DNA of 64,000 nt from Bacteroidota bacterium (GTDB lineage Bacteria > Bacteroidota > Ignavibacteria > UBA10030 > UBA6906), in the NCBI GenBank assembly GCA_019637975.1, contig JAHBUR010000002.1, positions 62,001-126,000 of the forward strand, in the 5' to 3' direction. The translations under genes were made by a program, and so were the position numbers. The notes under the pieces were generated by a model, which had not been told where the DNA came from, did no database searches, and saw only the letters and a list, made by a program, of their open reading frames with translations. Below, one piece after another: positions 45,217 to 54,275 of the stretch; the stretch's first letter is position 1, and every line of letters starts with the position of its first letter.

Positions 45217-45963
45217 ATGAAGCGTACGTTAGCTGCAATCGTCATATTTGCGACCATCGTTTCAATGACATTTGCTCAAGAGGAGCCGATTCCGCCGAAA
45301 CGTTCGAAAGCTGCAAAGATCGGCGGGTTGGGCGGCTTCACGCCGAGCTGGCTTTTTGTTGATGTGAAGGAGATTAACAACTTCCTTCAAGCCGGCAAGG
45401 CTGCCCCCTTGAAGGAGAACGGCGTATTTCTCACCGGCGGGGCAGGCGCAGCGTATATTATGGTTATCCCCAACCTGCGTGTTGGTGGATTAGGAATGAG
45501 CGGCTCAATCAGCAGTTCATCGCTTGATGCTTCCGGCTTGCGGCGTGACGCGAAGCTTCATATCGGGTTCGGCGGCGTGACGTTTGAATACGTTGTTCCG
45601 ATTGTTGAGAGATTTGACGTGGCGTTCGGCTCGATGTTCGGCGGCGGCGGAATTGACATTACCTTGAGGCAAAACTCAAGCGGCCAGAACACGTGGCAGG
45701 GAGAACAAGGCTACCTTGGCGGAGGGAGCGCGGTACCGAATAACACCCGCGAACTGAACGGCTCATTCTTTGTTATCGTGCCCTCAATTAATTTCGAGTA
45801 TAGCCTGTTGAGTTGGATCGGTGTGCGTGTCGGAGCAAGTTATGCTGCAATGATTGCCCCGTCGTGGAAGGTTGATGGAGAATATGACCTGATGGGAGTC
45901 CCGGGCGGCGTCAACGGTAGAGGCTTCATGATCAACGCCGGTTTGTTTGTCGGCACGTTTTAA
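45217..45963 (+). CDS. Outer-membrane beta-barrel protein of unknown function
   Basis: A 248-residue protein with signal peptide MKRTLAAIVIFATIVSMTFAQ and a CGGAGA ribosome site. After RSKAAKIGGLGGFTPSW come about ten glycine-rich amphipathic strands (GGAGAAYIMVIPNLRVGGLGMSGSISS, FGSMFGGGGIDITL, GVRVGASYAAMIAP) and the end GLFVGTF, typical of an outer-membrane barrel. No catalytic feature is visible. A strong terminator follows its stop. Confidence 0.75.
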   Translation: MKRTLAAIVIFATIVSMTFAQEEPIPPKRSKAAKIGGLGGFTPSWLFVDVKEINNFLQAGKAAPLKENGVFLTGGAGAAYIMVIPNLRVGGLGMSGSISSSSLDASGLRRDAKLHIGFGGVTFEYVVPIVERFDVAFGSMFGGGGIDITLRQNSSGQNTWQGEQGYLGGGSAVPNNTRELNGSFFVIVPSINFEYSLLSWIGVRVGASYAAMIAPSWKVDGEYDLMGVPGGVNGRGFMINAGLFVGTF

Positions 45964-45986
45964 CCGGGAGAAATTGGCAGAAAAAC

Positions 45987-46013
45987 AAACGGCGGCTCCG
46001 AAAGCCGCCGTTT
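45987..46013. terminator. Bidirectional intrinsic terminator between convergent genes
   Basis: A perfect 11-base stem (45987-45997 with 46003-46013) and five-base loop, ending with TTT on the plus strand and AAA-rich on the other side. It separates the plus-strand barrel gene from the minus-strand acyl-CoA synthetase gene, whose stop codon starts right at its edge. Confidence 0.85.
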
Positions 46014-47723
46014 CTATTTGTGTTCGGTGAACTGAACTGTTTTCCACCGGGCAAACAAGTCCTTACAGCGGCTCCGCTGATACTTGCCTGTTGAGGTAAC
46101 CGGCACATCGTTCCCAAATATAATTACCTTCGGAGATTTTGCGAACGGCAGATGTTTCCGGCAGTAGGATTTCACCTCGGCTTCCGTAAGTTCCACCCCA
46201 TTCTTCGTCATGACGTATGCACCGACTTCTTCGCCATACCAGTCATTTTCGAACGCAACTGCAATGCCTGCGTGGACACCGGGCATCTTCATCAACACTT
46301 CATCAATCTCGAAGGGAGAGATATTGACGCCGCCACGAATGATCAGTTCCTTGAGGCGACCTGTGATGAAAAAGAACTTCCTGTTCTGCTCGTCATACGT
46401 GAAGAATCCCTCATCACCGCTGCGGAACCAATGGAACGCAAATGTCTTTTCGTTTGCGTCGGGGTTCTGGAAATAGTACTTCATCACGTTGTGGCCGCGT
46501 ATGACAATCTCACCCTTCTCGCCTTCACCCATCTCCTTGCCGTTCTCGTCGTGAATTGCCATTTCATTCACGGGAAGCGGCACGCCGATTGACGGGTACC
46601 CGAACTCGGACATCCACATCTTATGCTCTTTCGGCGTCAGATCGATCGGGCGGAAACAAGAATAGCAGGTCGTCTCTGAAAGTCCGTACCCGTGCATGAT
46701 GGGGATTTTGAACTGCTGCTCGAACTTCATGGCAAGTTCGACTGTCAGCGGCCCGGCCCCGCAGATGATGTGCCGGAAATGGGCAAGCTTGTAGGCGTCC
46801 ATGTTCAGCTTTGCGTGGAGCAGAAACTGAAGCAGCGTAGGCACAACACTGACTACGGTGACCCGTTCGCTGCTGATCCGTTCGAAGAATTTGTCGGGAT
46901 GGAATTTCTGATTCAATACAACGCCGCAGCCCGCATACAAGGGCGTAAAAAGCGTAACGATGGTGCCATTAACGTGATGAATCGGCAGTACACACATCAT
47001 CCGTTGATCATCCGAAATGCGGTGCCATTCGGCAATCGCCATCGCATCAACGAGAAGATTGTATTGAACAAGAACGACACCCTTCGGATGTCCTGTCGTT
47101 CCCGACGTGTATACAATCAACGCTTCGTCCTCGAGAGAAGGCGAGGAAGCAGGTTTGAACACAGGCGAATGCTTGCCGATTTCTTTGACAAAATGGGGAA
47201 CGGAGGGATTGGTGACCTGGCCGGTCTCAACGATCACCTGAAGAGAAGTGACGTTCTTTGATATCTTCTGAATGCGCTCGAGAAACTGGTCGCGGACAAA
47301 AGCGAGTTTGGTGTTTGAATTCTGTAGAATGTAAGCAATGCGTTCATCGTCTTCCCCGACATTGATGGGAACAACAACCGCCCCCAGCAAAAATGCGGCA
47401 AAGTACTGAATCACCGTATCCGCATGGTTAAACGAGACTGTAGCGATACGATCGCCCTTCTTGATTCCACTCGCCTGAAGAAAGTTTGCAGTCCGGCACG
47501 CCTCTTCACAGAACTCGTGATACGCATATTCCTTCCGGTATCCTTCGTCACTGTAGAAGATGAGAAACGGCTTGTGTTCATACTGATCGGCTTTCTCACG
47601 CAAGAGCTCGCCGATGTTTCTGTACGGAACCATCGGGCTTGTTGGCGGAATGCCGTTGACGGTCTGGGCGTTCAGGATTTTTCCGGACAAAGCTTCCGGA
47701 AGGGAATCAGCCGGGGATGTCAT
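46014..47723 (-). CDS. AMP-binding acyl-CoA synthetase family enzyme
   Basis: A 569-residue adenylate-forming ligase (class I). The ATP-binding loop VYTSGTTGHPKGVV, GYGLSETT, SGDEGFF, and the hinge/catalytic region TGRLKELIIRGGVNISPFEID are present. It activates a carboxylic acid with ATP and transfers it to CoA; sequence alone does not show whether the acid is fatty or aromatic. It is followed downstream (minus strand) by a terminator and lies 50 bases downstream of the homogentisate dioxygenase gene, so a role in aromatic acid or side-chain catabolism is possible. Confidence 0.9.
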   Translation of the reverse strand: MTSPADSLPEALSGKILNAQTVNGIPPTSPMVPYRNIGELLREKADQYEHKPFLIFYSDEGYRKEYAYHEFCEEACRTANFLQASGIKKGDRIATVSFNHADTVIQYFAAFLLGAVVVPINVGEDDERIAYILQNSNTKLAFVRDQFLERIQKISKNVTSLQVIVETGQVTNPSVPHFVKEIGKHSPVFKPASSPSLEDEALIVYTSGTTGHPKGVVLVQYNLLVDAMAIAEWHRISDDQRMMCVLPIHHVNGTIVTLFTPLYAGCGVVLNQKFHPDKFFERISSERVTVVSVVPTLLQFLLHAKLNMDAYKLAHFRHIICGAGPLTVELAMKFEQQFKIPIMHGYGLSETTCYSCFRPIDLTPKEHKMWMSEFGYPSIGVPLPVNEMAIHDENGKEMGEGEKGEIVIRGHNVMKYYFQNPDANEKTFAFHWFRSGDEGFFTYDEQNRKFFFITGRLKELIIRGGVNISPFEIDEVLMKMPGVHAGIAVAFENDWYGEEVGAYVMTKNGVELTEAEVKSYCRKHLPFAKSPKVIIFGNDVPVTSTGKYQRSRCKDLFARWKTVQFTEHK

Positions 47724-47771
47724 AGAACAGATCGATCAATCAATACGAGGATCGGGGAAAATTACATGATT

Positions 47772-48875
47772 CTACTTCTTTTCCATCCAACTCGCCCAAT
47801 ACTCCTTCCATTCGGCTTCTTCACCGGCGGGAAGAACATGTATCGGGTTCAAGCCATCGAGCATTACTGCGTACTCATCCGTATGCGTTTTTGTTGCCTG
47901 ACCTTTCAGCGCTTTCGGATGCGGACCGTGATGAATGCCGCGGGGATGGAGAGTCACCATCCCGGCTGTGATGTTGTCGCGGCTGAAAAAGTTGCCGTCG
48001 TGATAGAAAATGAACTCATCGTAATCCGTGTTCCGGTGGAAGAACGGAACCTTCAGGGCTTCAGGATCCTCCTCAAGGGGACGCGGCAGGAAACTGCACA
48101 CAATCGCCCCTTGTGTGATGAACGTTGTGTGGGCGCTCGGCGGTAAGTGGGCGCGATGGCTCATGATCGGGCGGATATCCCTCATGTTCAGCTTCCAGAC
48201 TGTCAGGTCGCCTTTCCATCCCACAACATCAATCGGGTTGAAGGGATAGGTAACTGTTGTGAATTCGTCTTCCACTTTAATGCGGACGTCCCACTCATTT
48301 TTGTCGTCGAGATTGGGTTGAGGATCGGGCGTTACAATCACTCCCGGGTCATACAAGGCGTGTTGTCCGATAAGCCCTTTGTCGGGTTGCTCAAATTCTG
48401 TTTTCGATTGGATGATGAGGAAGAAGTTGTCTTTCGTTGATGGAATGACTCTGTACGTTACCGCCCTCGGAATATTAATGTAGTCGCCCTTCTCGAACGT
48501 CAGCGGCCCGAAGTCCGTTTCGATGACTCCCTCACCCCGATGCACAAAATACAACTCATCACCATCGGCATTGCGGTAGTAGAAGGGCATCGGCTCGGTT
48601 CTACGTGAGACGTACAGCGTCACATCGTTGTTGCCGATAAATGCCACGGGCGCCCCTTTGGGATCGTGCTGGTCGGTCGGTTTCAACTTGTTGCAGTCAA
48701 TACAGTGCGGCCGGAGTTTCCCTTCAAACCGGATCCATCCTGTTGGCGGATTGGCATGGTACAGATGTGCTGCCTTTCCTGAAAAGCCCTTGCGCCCGTG
48801 CTCCTCCTCATAAGTCCCCTGCGGAAGTGCAACGTGAGCTTGCTTTGTTGTGAGCCCTTTCTTGAGCGGATACAT
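47772..48875 (-). CDS. hmgA: Homogentisate 1,2-dioxygenase
   Basis: A 367-residue cupin-type ring-cleaving dioxygenase. It opens homogentisate to maleylacetoacetate in tyrosine and phenylalanine degradation. The core GDELYFVHRGEGVIETDFGPL, the AHLPPSAHTTFITQGA region, NTDYDEFIFYHDGNFFSR and the metal-ligand segment LHPRGIHHGPHPKA are visible. ATG 48875 is chosen because AAGGAG lies five bases upstream; a longer form from 48929 lacks a site. It is shorter than the 430-residue eukaryotic enzymes but resembles the bacterial type. It is followed by the acyl-CoA synthetase gene on the same strand. Confidence 0.92.
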   Translation of the reverse strand: MYPLKKGLTTKQAHVALPQGTYEEEHGRKGFSGKAAHLYHANPPTGWIRFEGKLRPHCIDCNKLKPTDQHDPKGAPVAFIGNNDVTLYVSRRTEPMPFYYRNADGDELYFVHRGEGVIETDFGPLTFEKGDYINIPRAVTYRVIPSTKDNFFLIIQSKTEFEQPDKGLIGQHALYDPGVIVTPDPQPNLDDKNEWDVRIKVEDEFTTVTYPFNPIDVVGWKGDLTVWKLNMRDIRPIMSHRAHLPPSAHTTFITQGAIVCSFLPRPLEEDPEALKVPFFHRNTDYDEFIFYHDGNFFSRDNITAGMVTLHPRGIHHGPHPKALKGQATKTHTDEYAVMLDGLNPIHVLPAGEEAEWKEYWASWMEKK

Positions 48876-48992
48876 GTACTCTCCTTGGTTAGTAAAAACG
48901 TGCCGGTTTGGATCGGGGATTGGCTGCAATCCACCCGCAATATAGCAGGTGTGGCGGTAATCAGCAAGCAGAATTTATGGAGGGGAGACTAA

Positions 48993-49024
48993 CAAAAAAG
49001 GGGTTGCCCTTGCAAGGCAACCCC
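48993..49024 (-). terminator. Rho-independent terminator of the secreted T9SS gene
   Basis: A perfect nine-base stem (49000-49008 with 49016-49024) and seven-base loop, followed on the minus strand by a run of T (seen as A at 48993-48999). It ends the 49046-50761 gene and separates it from hmgA. Confidence 0.9.
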
Positions 49025-49045
49025 GAATCGGCAGGAGGGCCGAGA

Positions 49046-50761
49046 TTACTTCAGCAGGACAAGTGATTTGGTTTGGGAGAAATTGCCTGCCTGCAAGCGG
49101 TAGAAGTACACGCCGCTCGCAGCACCTGAGGCATTCCACGTAGCCTCAAAGGAGCCTGCATTGAGCTCGCCGTCATGAAGCGTCGAAACCAGCTGGCCAA
49201 GTGTGTTGTAAATCTGAAGCGTGACACGCTCTTTCACCGGAATCGAAAACTTGATCGTAGTGCTCGGATTGAACGGATTCGGGTAGTTCTGGGAAAGAAC
49301 GTAGCCCGACGGAACTTCAGTACTCGATTCCTTCACGTTCGTGAGAACCTGGCCGTAGATCGTGAACGGCATACCCTGAGGAGTAAGCGTTCCCCCCATC
49401 GAGAGGTTAACCCAGCCGGCGGCGCCTCGCTGGCGGCCGTTGCCTGTGGTTGTCTGTCCGGGAATGGTAATCGGTGGTGAGAAGGAAAGTCCCGTGATAT
49501 TCCAATCAAGCCAGTATGTACCCTGCGGCAGGGTCGTGCCGACACCGGCATTGACAATCATCAGTGCGCGCTGGAGGTTGATTGTAGTTTCAGAAATGCG
49601 AACCTCTCGCTGCCAGTAGGTTCTTGTCATGCGATTGGTCGTCGTATCTCCCCAAACAACACTACTGCCGGCTGTATCGGGGATGCCATTCCAAATCCGC
49701 AAGTTCACAGCGGTTGCACTGGAGTTAATGGTGTCCGGTGTTGTCATCGTGGTATAGCCGTTGAACTTGATAGAGTCGATTCTCCACCCTCCTGATGAGT
49801 TCACGTTGATGTCATCCGCCAAACGCACTGTGCCCGTGACGCCAAAGCCGAGAGTCGTCATTCCGAGAGAGGTTTGAAGCACCGAGGCGTTCGTCCCGCC
49901 GGGGCCGCCACCGGGCGCAGTCACATACGGGCCGTTGTCATAGATAATGGTGCTTGTCGACGTCGTTTGGCTCGTGCCGAACAGCGCAAAATGGTTCGAA
50001 GGATTCGCTACACCGAGTGACGTAACCGTAGCCCACGGGAACGGCGGGATTCCAAACAAGCCTGTAAAATCCTGAATATGGGCCGTCAAGCCTACAGCCG
50101 TCGGGCCGTTGTACCAGTTCCAGCGCGTCTGGGAAAGAACGGTTCCCGTGTTGTAAATGGCGTAAACGGAAAGCCAATAGGTACCGCTGTTGAGAACAAC
50201 CGGTGAGGGCAGCTTCAACCGCAAGCTGTCAAATCTGGGAAGCCCGTTTGCCGGAATAAGCGCGCGATAGTAAATCCGTGTGCCGGGCTTGTTCGCCGGG
50301 TCGTTTGCATAGATTGCAACAGCATACGAATCCACGGCACCGGTGACTGTTGAGAAACCGCGTGCATAGATGCTGTCTATCGACCACTGAACGCCTGCCG
50401 GCACGACGAAATCATCGGCTGTATTGACCAGCGAGGAGTCGGGATGACGGCCGCGTAGATCGTTTGACACGATGCCCGAGGTTGTCACGTTGATATTGGT
50501 GTTGTCCCACAGCAGAACTGCGTTCGGGCTCGATCGCGGAGTTTCCGCGTTCATAAAAGGTCCGGCCTGGATCAAATCCGGAAGAACGATGTTTGCCGGG
50601 GCGATTTGTGCAGCCTGCCCGACTGTTACCTGCTGAGTTGTTGCTGCGGCTTCAACGTCGGCAACGATTTTGCCTCCGGGCTCGCCGGCGTTCAATGTTG
50701 CGACAAAGGAAACCGCAAACAGAAGAACAAGAAAAACTCGACCATATTTCTCAAATGTCAT
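49046..50761 (-). CDS. Secreted T9SS protein of unknown function
   Basis: A 571-residue protein with a signal peptide (KYGRVFLVLLFAVSFVATLNAG). Two long beta-rich regions of similar pattern follow (DDFVVPAGVQWSIDSIYARGFSTVTG and ADDINVNSSGGWRIDSIKFNGYTTM), each like the choice-of-anchor or secretion-associated domains of FCB surface proteins. The T9SS type A sorting domain ends it (SQNYPNPFNPSTTIKF ... GVYFYRLQAG). It sits alone with its own terminator in the middle of the tyrosine-catabolism genes. No enzymatic motif is seen. Confidence 0.85.
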   Translation of the reverse strand: MTFEKYGRVFLVLLFAVSFVATLNAGEPGGKIVADVEAAATTQQVTVGQAAQIAPANIVLPDLIQAGPFMNAETPRSSPNAVLLWDNTNINVTTSGIVSNDLRGRHPDSSLVNTADDFVVPAGVQWSIDSIYARGFSTVTGAVDSYAVAIYANDPANKPGTRIYYRALIPANGLPRFDSLRLKLPSPVVLNSGTYWLSVYAIYNTGTVLSQTRWNWYNGPTAVGLTAHIQDFTGLFGIPPFPWATVTSLGVANPSNHFALFGTSQTTSTSTIIYDNGPYVTAPGGGPGGTNASVLQTSLGMTTLGFGVTGTVRLADDINVNSSGGWRIDSIKFNGYTTMTTPDTINSSATAVNLRIWNGIPDTAGSSVVWGDTTTNRMTRTYWQREVRISETTINLQRALMIVNAGVGTTLPQGTYWLDWNITGLSFSPPITIPGQTTTGNGRQRGAAGWVNLSMGGTLTPQGMPFTIYGQVLTNVKESSTEVPSGYVLSQNYPNPFNPSTTIKFSIPVKERVTLQIYNTLGQLVSTLHDGELNAGSFEATWNASGAASGVYFYRLQAGNFSQTKSLVLLK

Positions 50762-50883
50762 GAGAAGGTCCTTTCATGCATGTTTATGAATGAATGTGTT
50801 TCTGCTGGTAAAGACAGCAGTTGGTACAGATGTACAGTATAAGGCATTCCTTTCAATTAGTGACTGATTTGTTAGTTGGTGAA

Positions 50884-52011
50884 TTACAGATTTCCGCGTA
50901 GCGCCTGCTCGCGTTCAATCGCCTCAAACAGAGCCTTGAAATTTCCCTTGCCGAAGCTGCGGCTGCCTTTGCGTTGAATGATTTCGTAGAACAGCGTCGG
51001 TCGATCTTCCACGGGTTTTGTGAAGATCTGAAGCATATACCCCTCGTCATCCCGATCGACCAATATGCCGAGTTCGCTCAGTTGGTCAACCGGTTCGTCA
51101 ATCTTGCCGACGCGGGAGAGGAGAGTGTCGTAGTACGCAGTTGGAACACGCAGAAAGTCTATGCCTTGTTTGTGCAGTTTCGTAACCGTGTCAATGATGT
51201 TATCGGTGGCCATGGCAATATGCTGAACGCCGGGGCTCCGATAGAAATCAAGGTACTCTTCAATCTGGGACTTGCGCTTTCCGTGGGCGGGCTCATTGAT
51301 CGGAAATTTGATCCGTTCATTGCCGTTCGACATCACTTTCGACATCAGTGCCGAGTATTCGGTGCTGATGTCCTTGTCGTCGAAATGTTTGAACATTCTG
51401 AAGCCCATAACATCTTCATAGAACTTCACCCAGACATTCATCTGACCCCACCCGACGTTCCCCACCATATGGTCGATGTATTTCAGTCCGACGGGACGAG
51501 AGACGGTGTCGGGTCCCTCAATGGCCTTGTATCCGGGGAGGAAGGTGCCGGAGTAATTCTTGCGTTCAATAAACGTATGCACTGTATCGCCATAAATGGC
51601 AATGGAGGATTTCCGTACTTCGCCGAACTCGTCGTTGAACACCGTCGGCTCCATCACGCCGCGGGCGCCTCGCTTCGTGGTTTCACGATAGGCGGACTCC
51701 GCATCATCTACCCACAACGCAATATCCCGAACTCCGTCGCCGTGCAGTTTTACATGATCGCTCACGGGATGGTCGGGTTGCAGTGCCGTGGTAAGCAACA
51801 GACGAATTTTGTCTTGCTGAAGAACATAAGAGGCCCTGTCGCGTACACCTGTTTCGGGTCCGCAATAGGCAACCAGTTTGAATCCAAAAGCGGAGCGATA
51901 GAAGTGAGCGGATTGTTTCGCATTGCCGCAGAAAAACTCGACGTGATCCGTCCCGTTAATGGGAAGAAAATCAACAGACGTCTCCGCCCGACTTTCCGTC
52001 ATGGTTGCCAT
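50884..52011 (-). CDS. hppD: 4-hydroxyphenylpyruvate dioxygenase
   Basis: A 375-residue Fe(II) dioxygenase that converts 4-hydroxyphenylpyruvate to homogentisate. The vicinal-oxygen-chelate fold is doubled. The iron ligands fit His181 (YIDHMVGNV), His264 (VQHIAMATDNI) and Glu343 (LFYEIIQR). The C-terminal helix GKGNFKALFEAIEREQALRG is also typical. AAGGAAC precedes the ATG at 52011. It lies 1.9 kb upstream of hmgA on the same strand, with a secreted T9SS gene between. Product flow to HmgA is expected from the known pathway. Confidence 0.95.
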   Translation of the reverse strand: MATMTESRAETSVDFLPINGTDHVEFFCGNAKQSAHFYRSAFGFKLVAYCGPETGVRDRASYVLQQDKIRLLLTTALQPDHPVSDHVKLHGDGVRDIALWVDDAESAYRETTKRGARGVMEPTVFNDEFGEVRKSSIAIYGDTVHTFIERKNYSGTFLPGYKAIEGPDTVSRPVGLKYIDHMVGNVGWGQMNVWVKFYEDVMGFRMFKHFDDKDISTEYSALMSKVMSNGNERIKFPINEPAHGKRKSQIEEYLDFYRSPGVQHIAMATDNIIDTVTKLHKQGIDFLRVPTAYYDTLLSRVGKIDEPVDQLSELGILVDRDDEGYMLQIFTKPVEDRPTLFYEIIQRKGSRSFGKGNFKALFEAIEREQALRGNL

Positions 52012-52043
52012 AGACTTGTTCCTTACTTCACTTCGAGTAATGA

Positions 52044-52679
52044 CTATCTGAATTCCTTGTCGATAACGTCAATTTCGCCCGGGTAGGAAATCGGGCCGAA
52101 ATCGGTTTGGATGGTCGGCTTGACACGCAACGTGATTCTGCTTGCCGAGCCGTTGGCTCCCCCTAAGGCAAGGGCAAGGTTGAGGATGCTCTCGTAACCC
52201 TTGTCCCTAAAGAACTTTAAAAGATCCAGATTAATTTGCAAGGGAATAATTGTTTGCTGGCCGGTTCCCGGTATTTTGATCGGGTCTTTGATGTTCCCGC
52301 TGACGGTCAGTGTCGTATCAAGAATGAGCGTCCAAGCGAGGCTTGTCAGGGTTGAGGTGGCCTGAGTTGTGCCGCCGGTGCCGTCATTCGGGTTAAAAAC
52401 GGCGATATTGAGCGTAAATGCGGCTGGCAGATCGTTACGATTGTACGCGGAAAGCAACTTTGCCCCATCCAGAAGAGTGAAACTCGTCTTGCCGGACAGT
52501 GGGATTCCGGCAAGCTGAAAGCCATCGACCGTGTCAAGCTTGAATTTCGTTCTGGAGAGATTTGTCATCATCCCGGACATTTCCTTGAGCGTGGAGCAGG
52601 AGAGGGTGGATAGAGACAAGACTATTGCTGTTAAGAATAGAAGTCTCACAGCGGGATTTCGAAGAAGTATCAGAATCAT
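52044..52679 (-). CDS. Putative lipoprotein with LEA type 2-like domain
   Basis: A 211-residue protein. The start at ATG 52679 overlaps the hisC stop (ATGA) and gives a hydrophobic signal (LLFLTAIVLSLSTLSC) ending in a lipobox-like cysteine, so a lipid anchor is possible though position -3 is Thr rather than Leu. The soluble part (FKLDTVDGFQLAGIPLSG, LNIAVFNPNDGTGGTTQATSTLTSLAWTLILD) has the beta-sandwich pattern of LEA type 2 proteins. It lies between hppD and the aminotransferase gene. Function is unknown. Confidence 0.65.
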   Translation of the reverse strand: MILILLRNPAVRLLFLTAIVLSLSTLSCSTLKEMSGMMTNLSRTKFKLDTVDGFQLAGIPLSGKTSFTLLDGAKLLSAYNRNDLPAAFTLNIAVFNPNDGTGGTTQATSTLTSLAWTLILDTTLTVSGNIKDPIKIPGTGQQTIIPLQINLDLLKFFRDKGYESILNLALALGGANGSASRITLRVKPTIQTDFGPISYPGEIDVIDKEFR

Positions 52680-53788
52680 ACCGGAACAGATAATTTGATG
52701 GTCTTGAGAGAACGTATCAGCCTTTCGTTTTCCGCCATGGTGCCGATCGTGATCCGGATACAATGCGGCAATCTGAATGCAGGCAGTGGCCGGATAATAA
52801 CGCCTAACTTCAGCAGTTCGTTGTACAATTCTGTTACGGCGGCCGGACTCTCCATCGGACACATGACGAAGTTGGCATCCGAAGGGAGAACGGTGAATCC
52901 GAGATTCTTGAGTTCGGGAACGATATACTTCATTCCTTCGGCGTTTACTTCAAGCGAGCGATGAACAAATACGCTGTCGCGTAAAGCACCGATGCCTGCT
53001 GCCTGCGCAAGCGTACTCGGTTCGAAGGGGAGCTTCACTTTCAGCAGGTTCGTGATCAGCGTATCATGCGCAAAGCCGTACCCGATGCGAATGCCCGCAA
53101 GTCCGTACACCTTGGAAAATGTACGGAGCGTGATCACATTATCGTACCGGTAGTGCATCGAGTCGGGGTACTTCGGATTGTCTTTGGCGTACTCGAAGTA
53201 GGCCTCATCCAGAATAATCAACACATGCGGCGGAACATGTTTCATAAACTCGTCGAATTCATGCGTTGTGAAGATCGTGCCTGTCGGGTTGTTCGGATTG
53301 GCGAGATAGATGATTTTTGTGCGGGGCGTAATGGCAGCCGCAATCGCCGGCAGGTTGAAATGATACTCCTTCAAGGGAACGGTAACAAGCTTCACGCCGC
53401 GTGACTTGACAAGAACATACAGCCCCACGAACGTTCCCTCTGAAGTCAGAACTTCATCATCATCACACAAGAACGTTCTGATGATGCTTGACATGATCCC
53501 CTCCGAGCCGGCATCGACAATCACATTTCCCAACTGCACATCGAACCGTCCCGCAAGTACTTCGCGCAAGTCCAATCCGCCATTCGGATAGTAATGCAGA
53601 TCATTCAGTACGTTCTTCATTTCCTCGAGAGCAAGGGGAGAAGGGCCGAGCGGGTTCTCGTTCGAAGCGAGCTTGATGATATCGGTAAGGCCGAGTTCTC
53701 GCTGTAATTCGGAAATCGGTTTGCCCGCTTTGTAAGGCTCTAACGTCTCAATATAGGGAGGTACAAGTGACATTTTCTGTGCTTTCAT
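52676..53788 (-). CDS. HisC-type aminotransferase (histidinol-phosphate or aromatic)
   Basis: A 370-residue fold type I, PLP-dependent aminotransferase of the HisC family. It has IIKLASNENPLGPSP, the PLP-phosphate region, NPNNPTGT, DEAYFEY, and the Schiff-base lysine in RTFSKVYGLAGIRIGYG. HisC-like enzymes commonly also accept tyrosine or phenylalanine. No other his gene is nearby, and hppD and hmgA are, so it may supply 4-hydroxyphenylpyruvate from tyrosine. That role is inference. It overlaps the lipoprotein gene by four bases. Confidence 0.85.
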   Translation of the reverse strand: MKAQKMSLVPPYIETLEPYKAGKPISELQRELGLTDIIKLASNENPLGPSPLALEEMKNVLNDLHYYPNGGLDLREVLAGRFDVQLGNVIVDAGSEGIMSSIIRTFLCDDDEVLTSEGTFVGLYVLVKSRGVKLVTVPLKEYHFNLPAIAAAITPRTKIIYLANPNNPTGTIFTTHEFDEFMKHVPPHVLIILDEAYFEYAKDNPKYPDSMHYRYDNVITLRTFSKVYGLAGIRIGYGFAHDTLITNLLKVKLPFEPSTLAQAAGIGALRDSVFVHRSLEVNAEGMKYIVPELKNLGFTVLPSDANFVMCPMESPAAVTELYNELLKLGVIIRPLPAFRLPHCIRITIGTMAENERLIRSLKTIKLSVPV

Positions 53789-53853
53789 GATCGACGACAG
53801 ACCGGAAGAAAGATAGGAAAGCCCTGTCTGAAAGGCAACGAGTTGAAAAAATC

Positions 53854-54221
53854 GTGAAGGTTTTAGATTGTCCTTCGATCAGGATCAGACAATTCGCCGG
53901 GTACGTCTTTCTTTCTGCGGGCATCTATGGGATTCTCCTGCTAACCCCGGTGTATTTCATGGAGAAGCAAGTCGGCATTGACTATCCGCCGCCGATAACA
54001 CATCCCGAGATTCCGTACGATACCGCATGATGCTGCTGCCTTCCGTTCTGGAGAAATTCGGCTTTGCGATTGCCGTTTTGTGGCTGTTTGCGCAGAATCG
54101 GGTTCCGGCACCGCCAGCGGGGTTCGGATTTGTTGATGCTGTTCCCGGAGTTCTGTTCATCGTGGCATTTCTGAAACGAAGGGGGTGGAAGCAACAAATC
54201 AGGTTGAAGCGTCGTAACTGA
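53854..54221 (+). pseudogene. Small integral membrane protein gene broken by a deletion/frameshift
   Basis: Two parts of one small membrane protein lie in different frames. In the first frame (GTG 53854) it reads GYVFLSAGIYGILLLTPVYF then EKQVGIDYPPPITHPE and ends at a stop at 54028-54030. In another frame the sequence from 54006 reads RDSVRYRMMLLPSVLEKFGF and continues AIAVLWLFAQNRVPAP and DAVPGVLFIVAFLKRR to 54221. As I remember this common family of about 125 residues, ITHPE is followed by about 20-25 residues (a YGFxGVALxWQ segment) before RDPVRYRxMMLPSVLEK. Those residues are missing, so an out-of-frame deletion near 54006 fits. A residual C-terminal product from ATG 54027 is possible. 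Confidence 0.65.
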
Positions 54222-54275
54222 AGGCACATGTTCCGCTGAATGTTGGGTCTCATTGCATATAGAGGAGGTAGTGTT

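Noticed and set aside
47424-48146. A 240-codon open frame on the plus strand
   Set aside because: It is opposite the 5' end of the acyl-CoA synthetase gene and the 3' end of the homogentisate dioxygenase gene and has no domain signature.
50974-52086. A 370-codon open frame on the plus strand
   Set aside because: It lies exactly opposite the clear 4-hydroxyphenylpyruvate dioxygenase gene, has no ribosome site or domain pattern, and is a codon-bias shadow.
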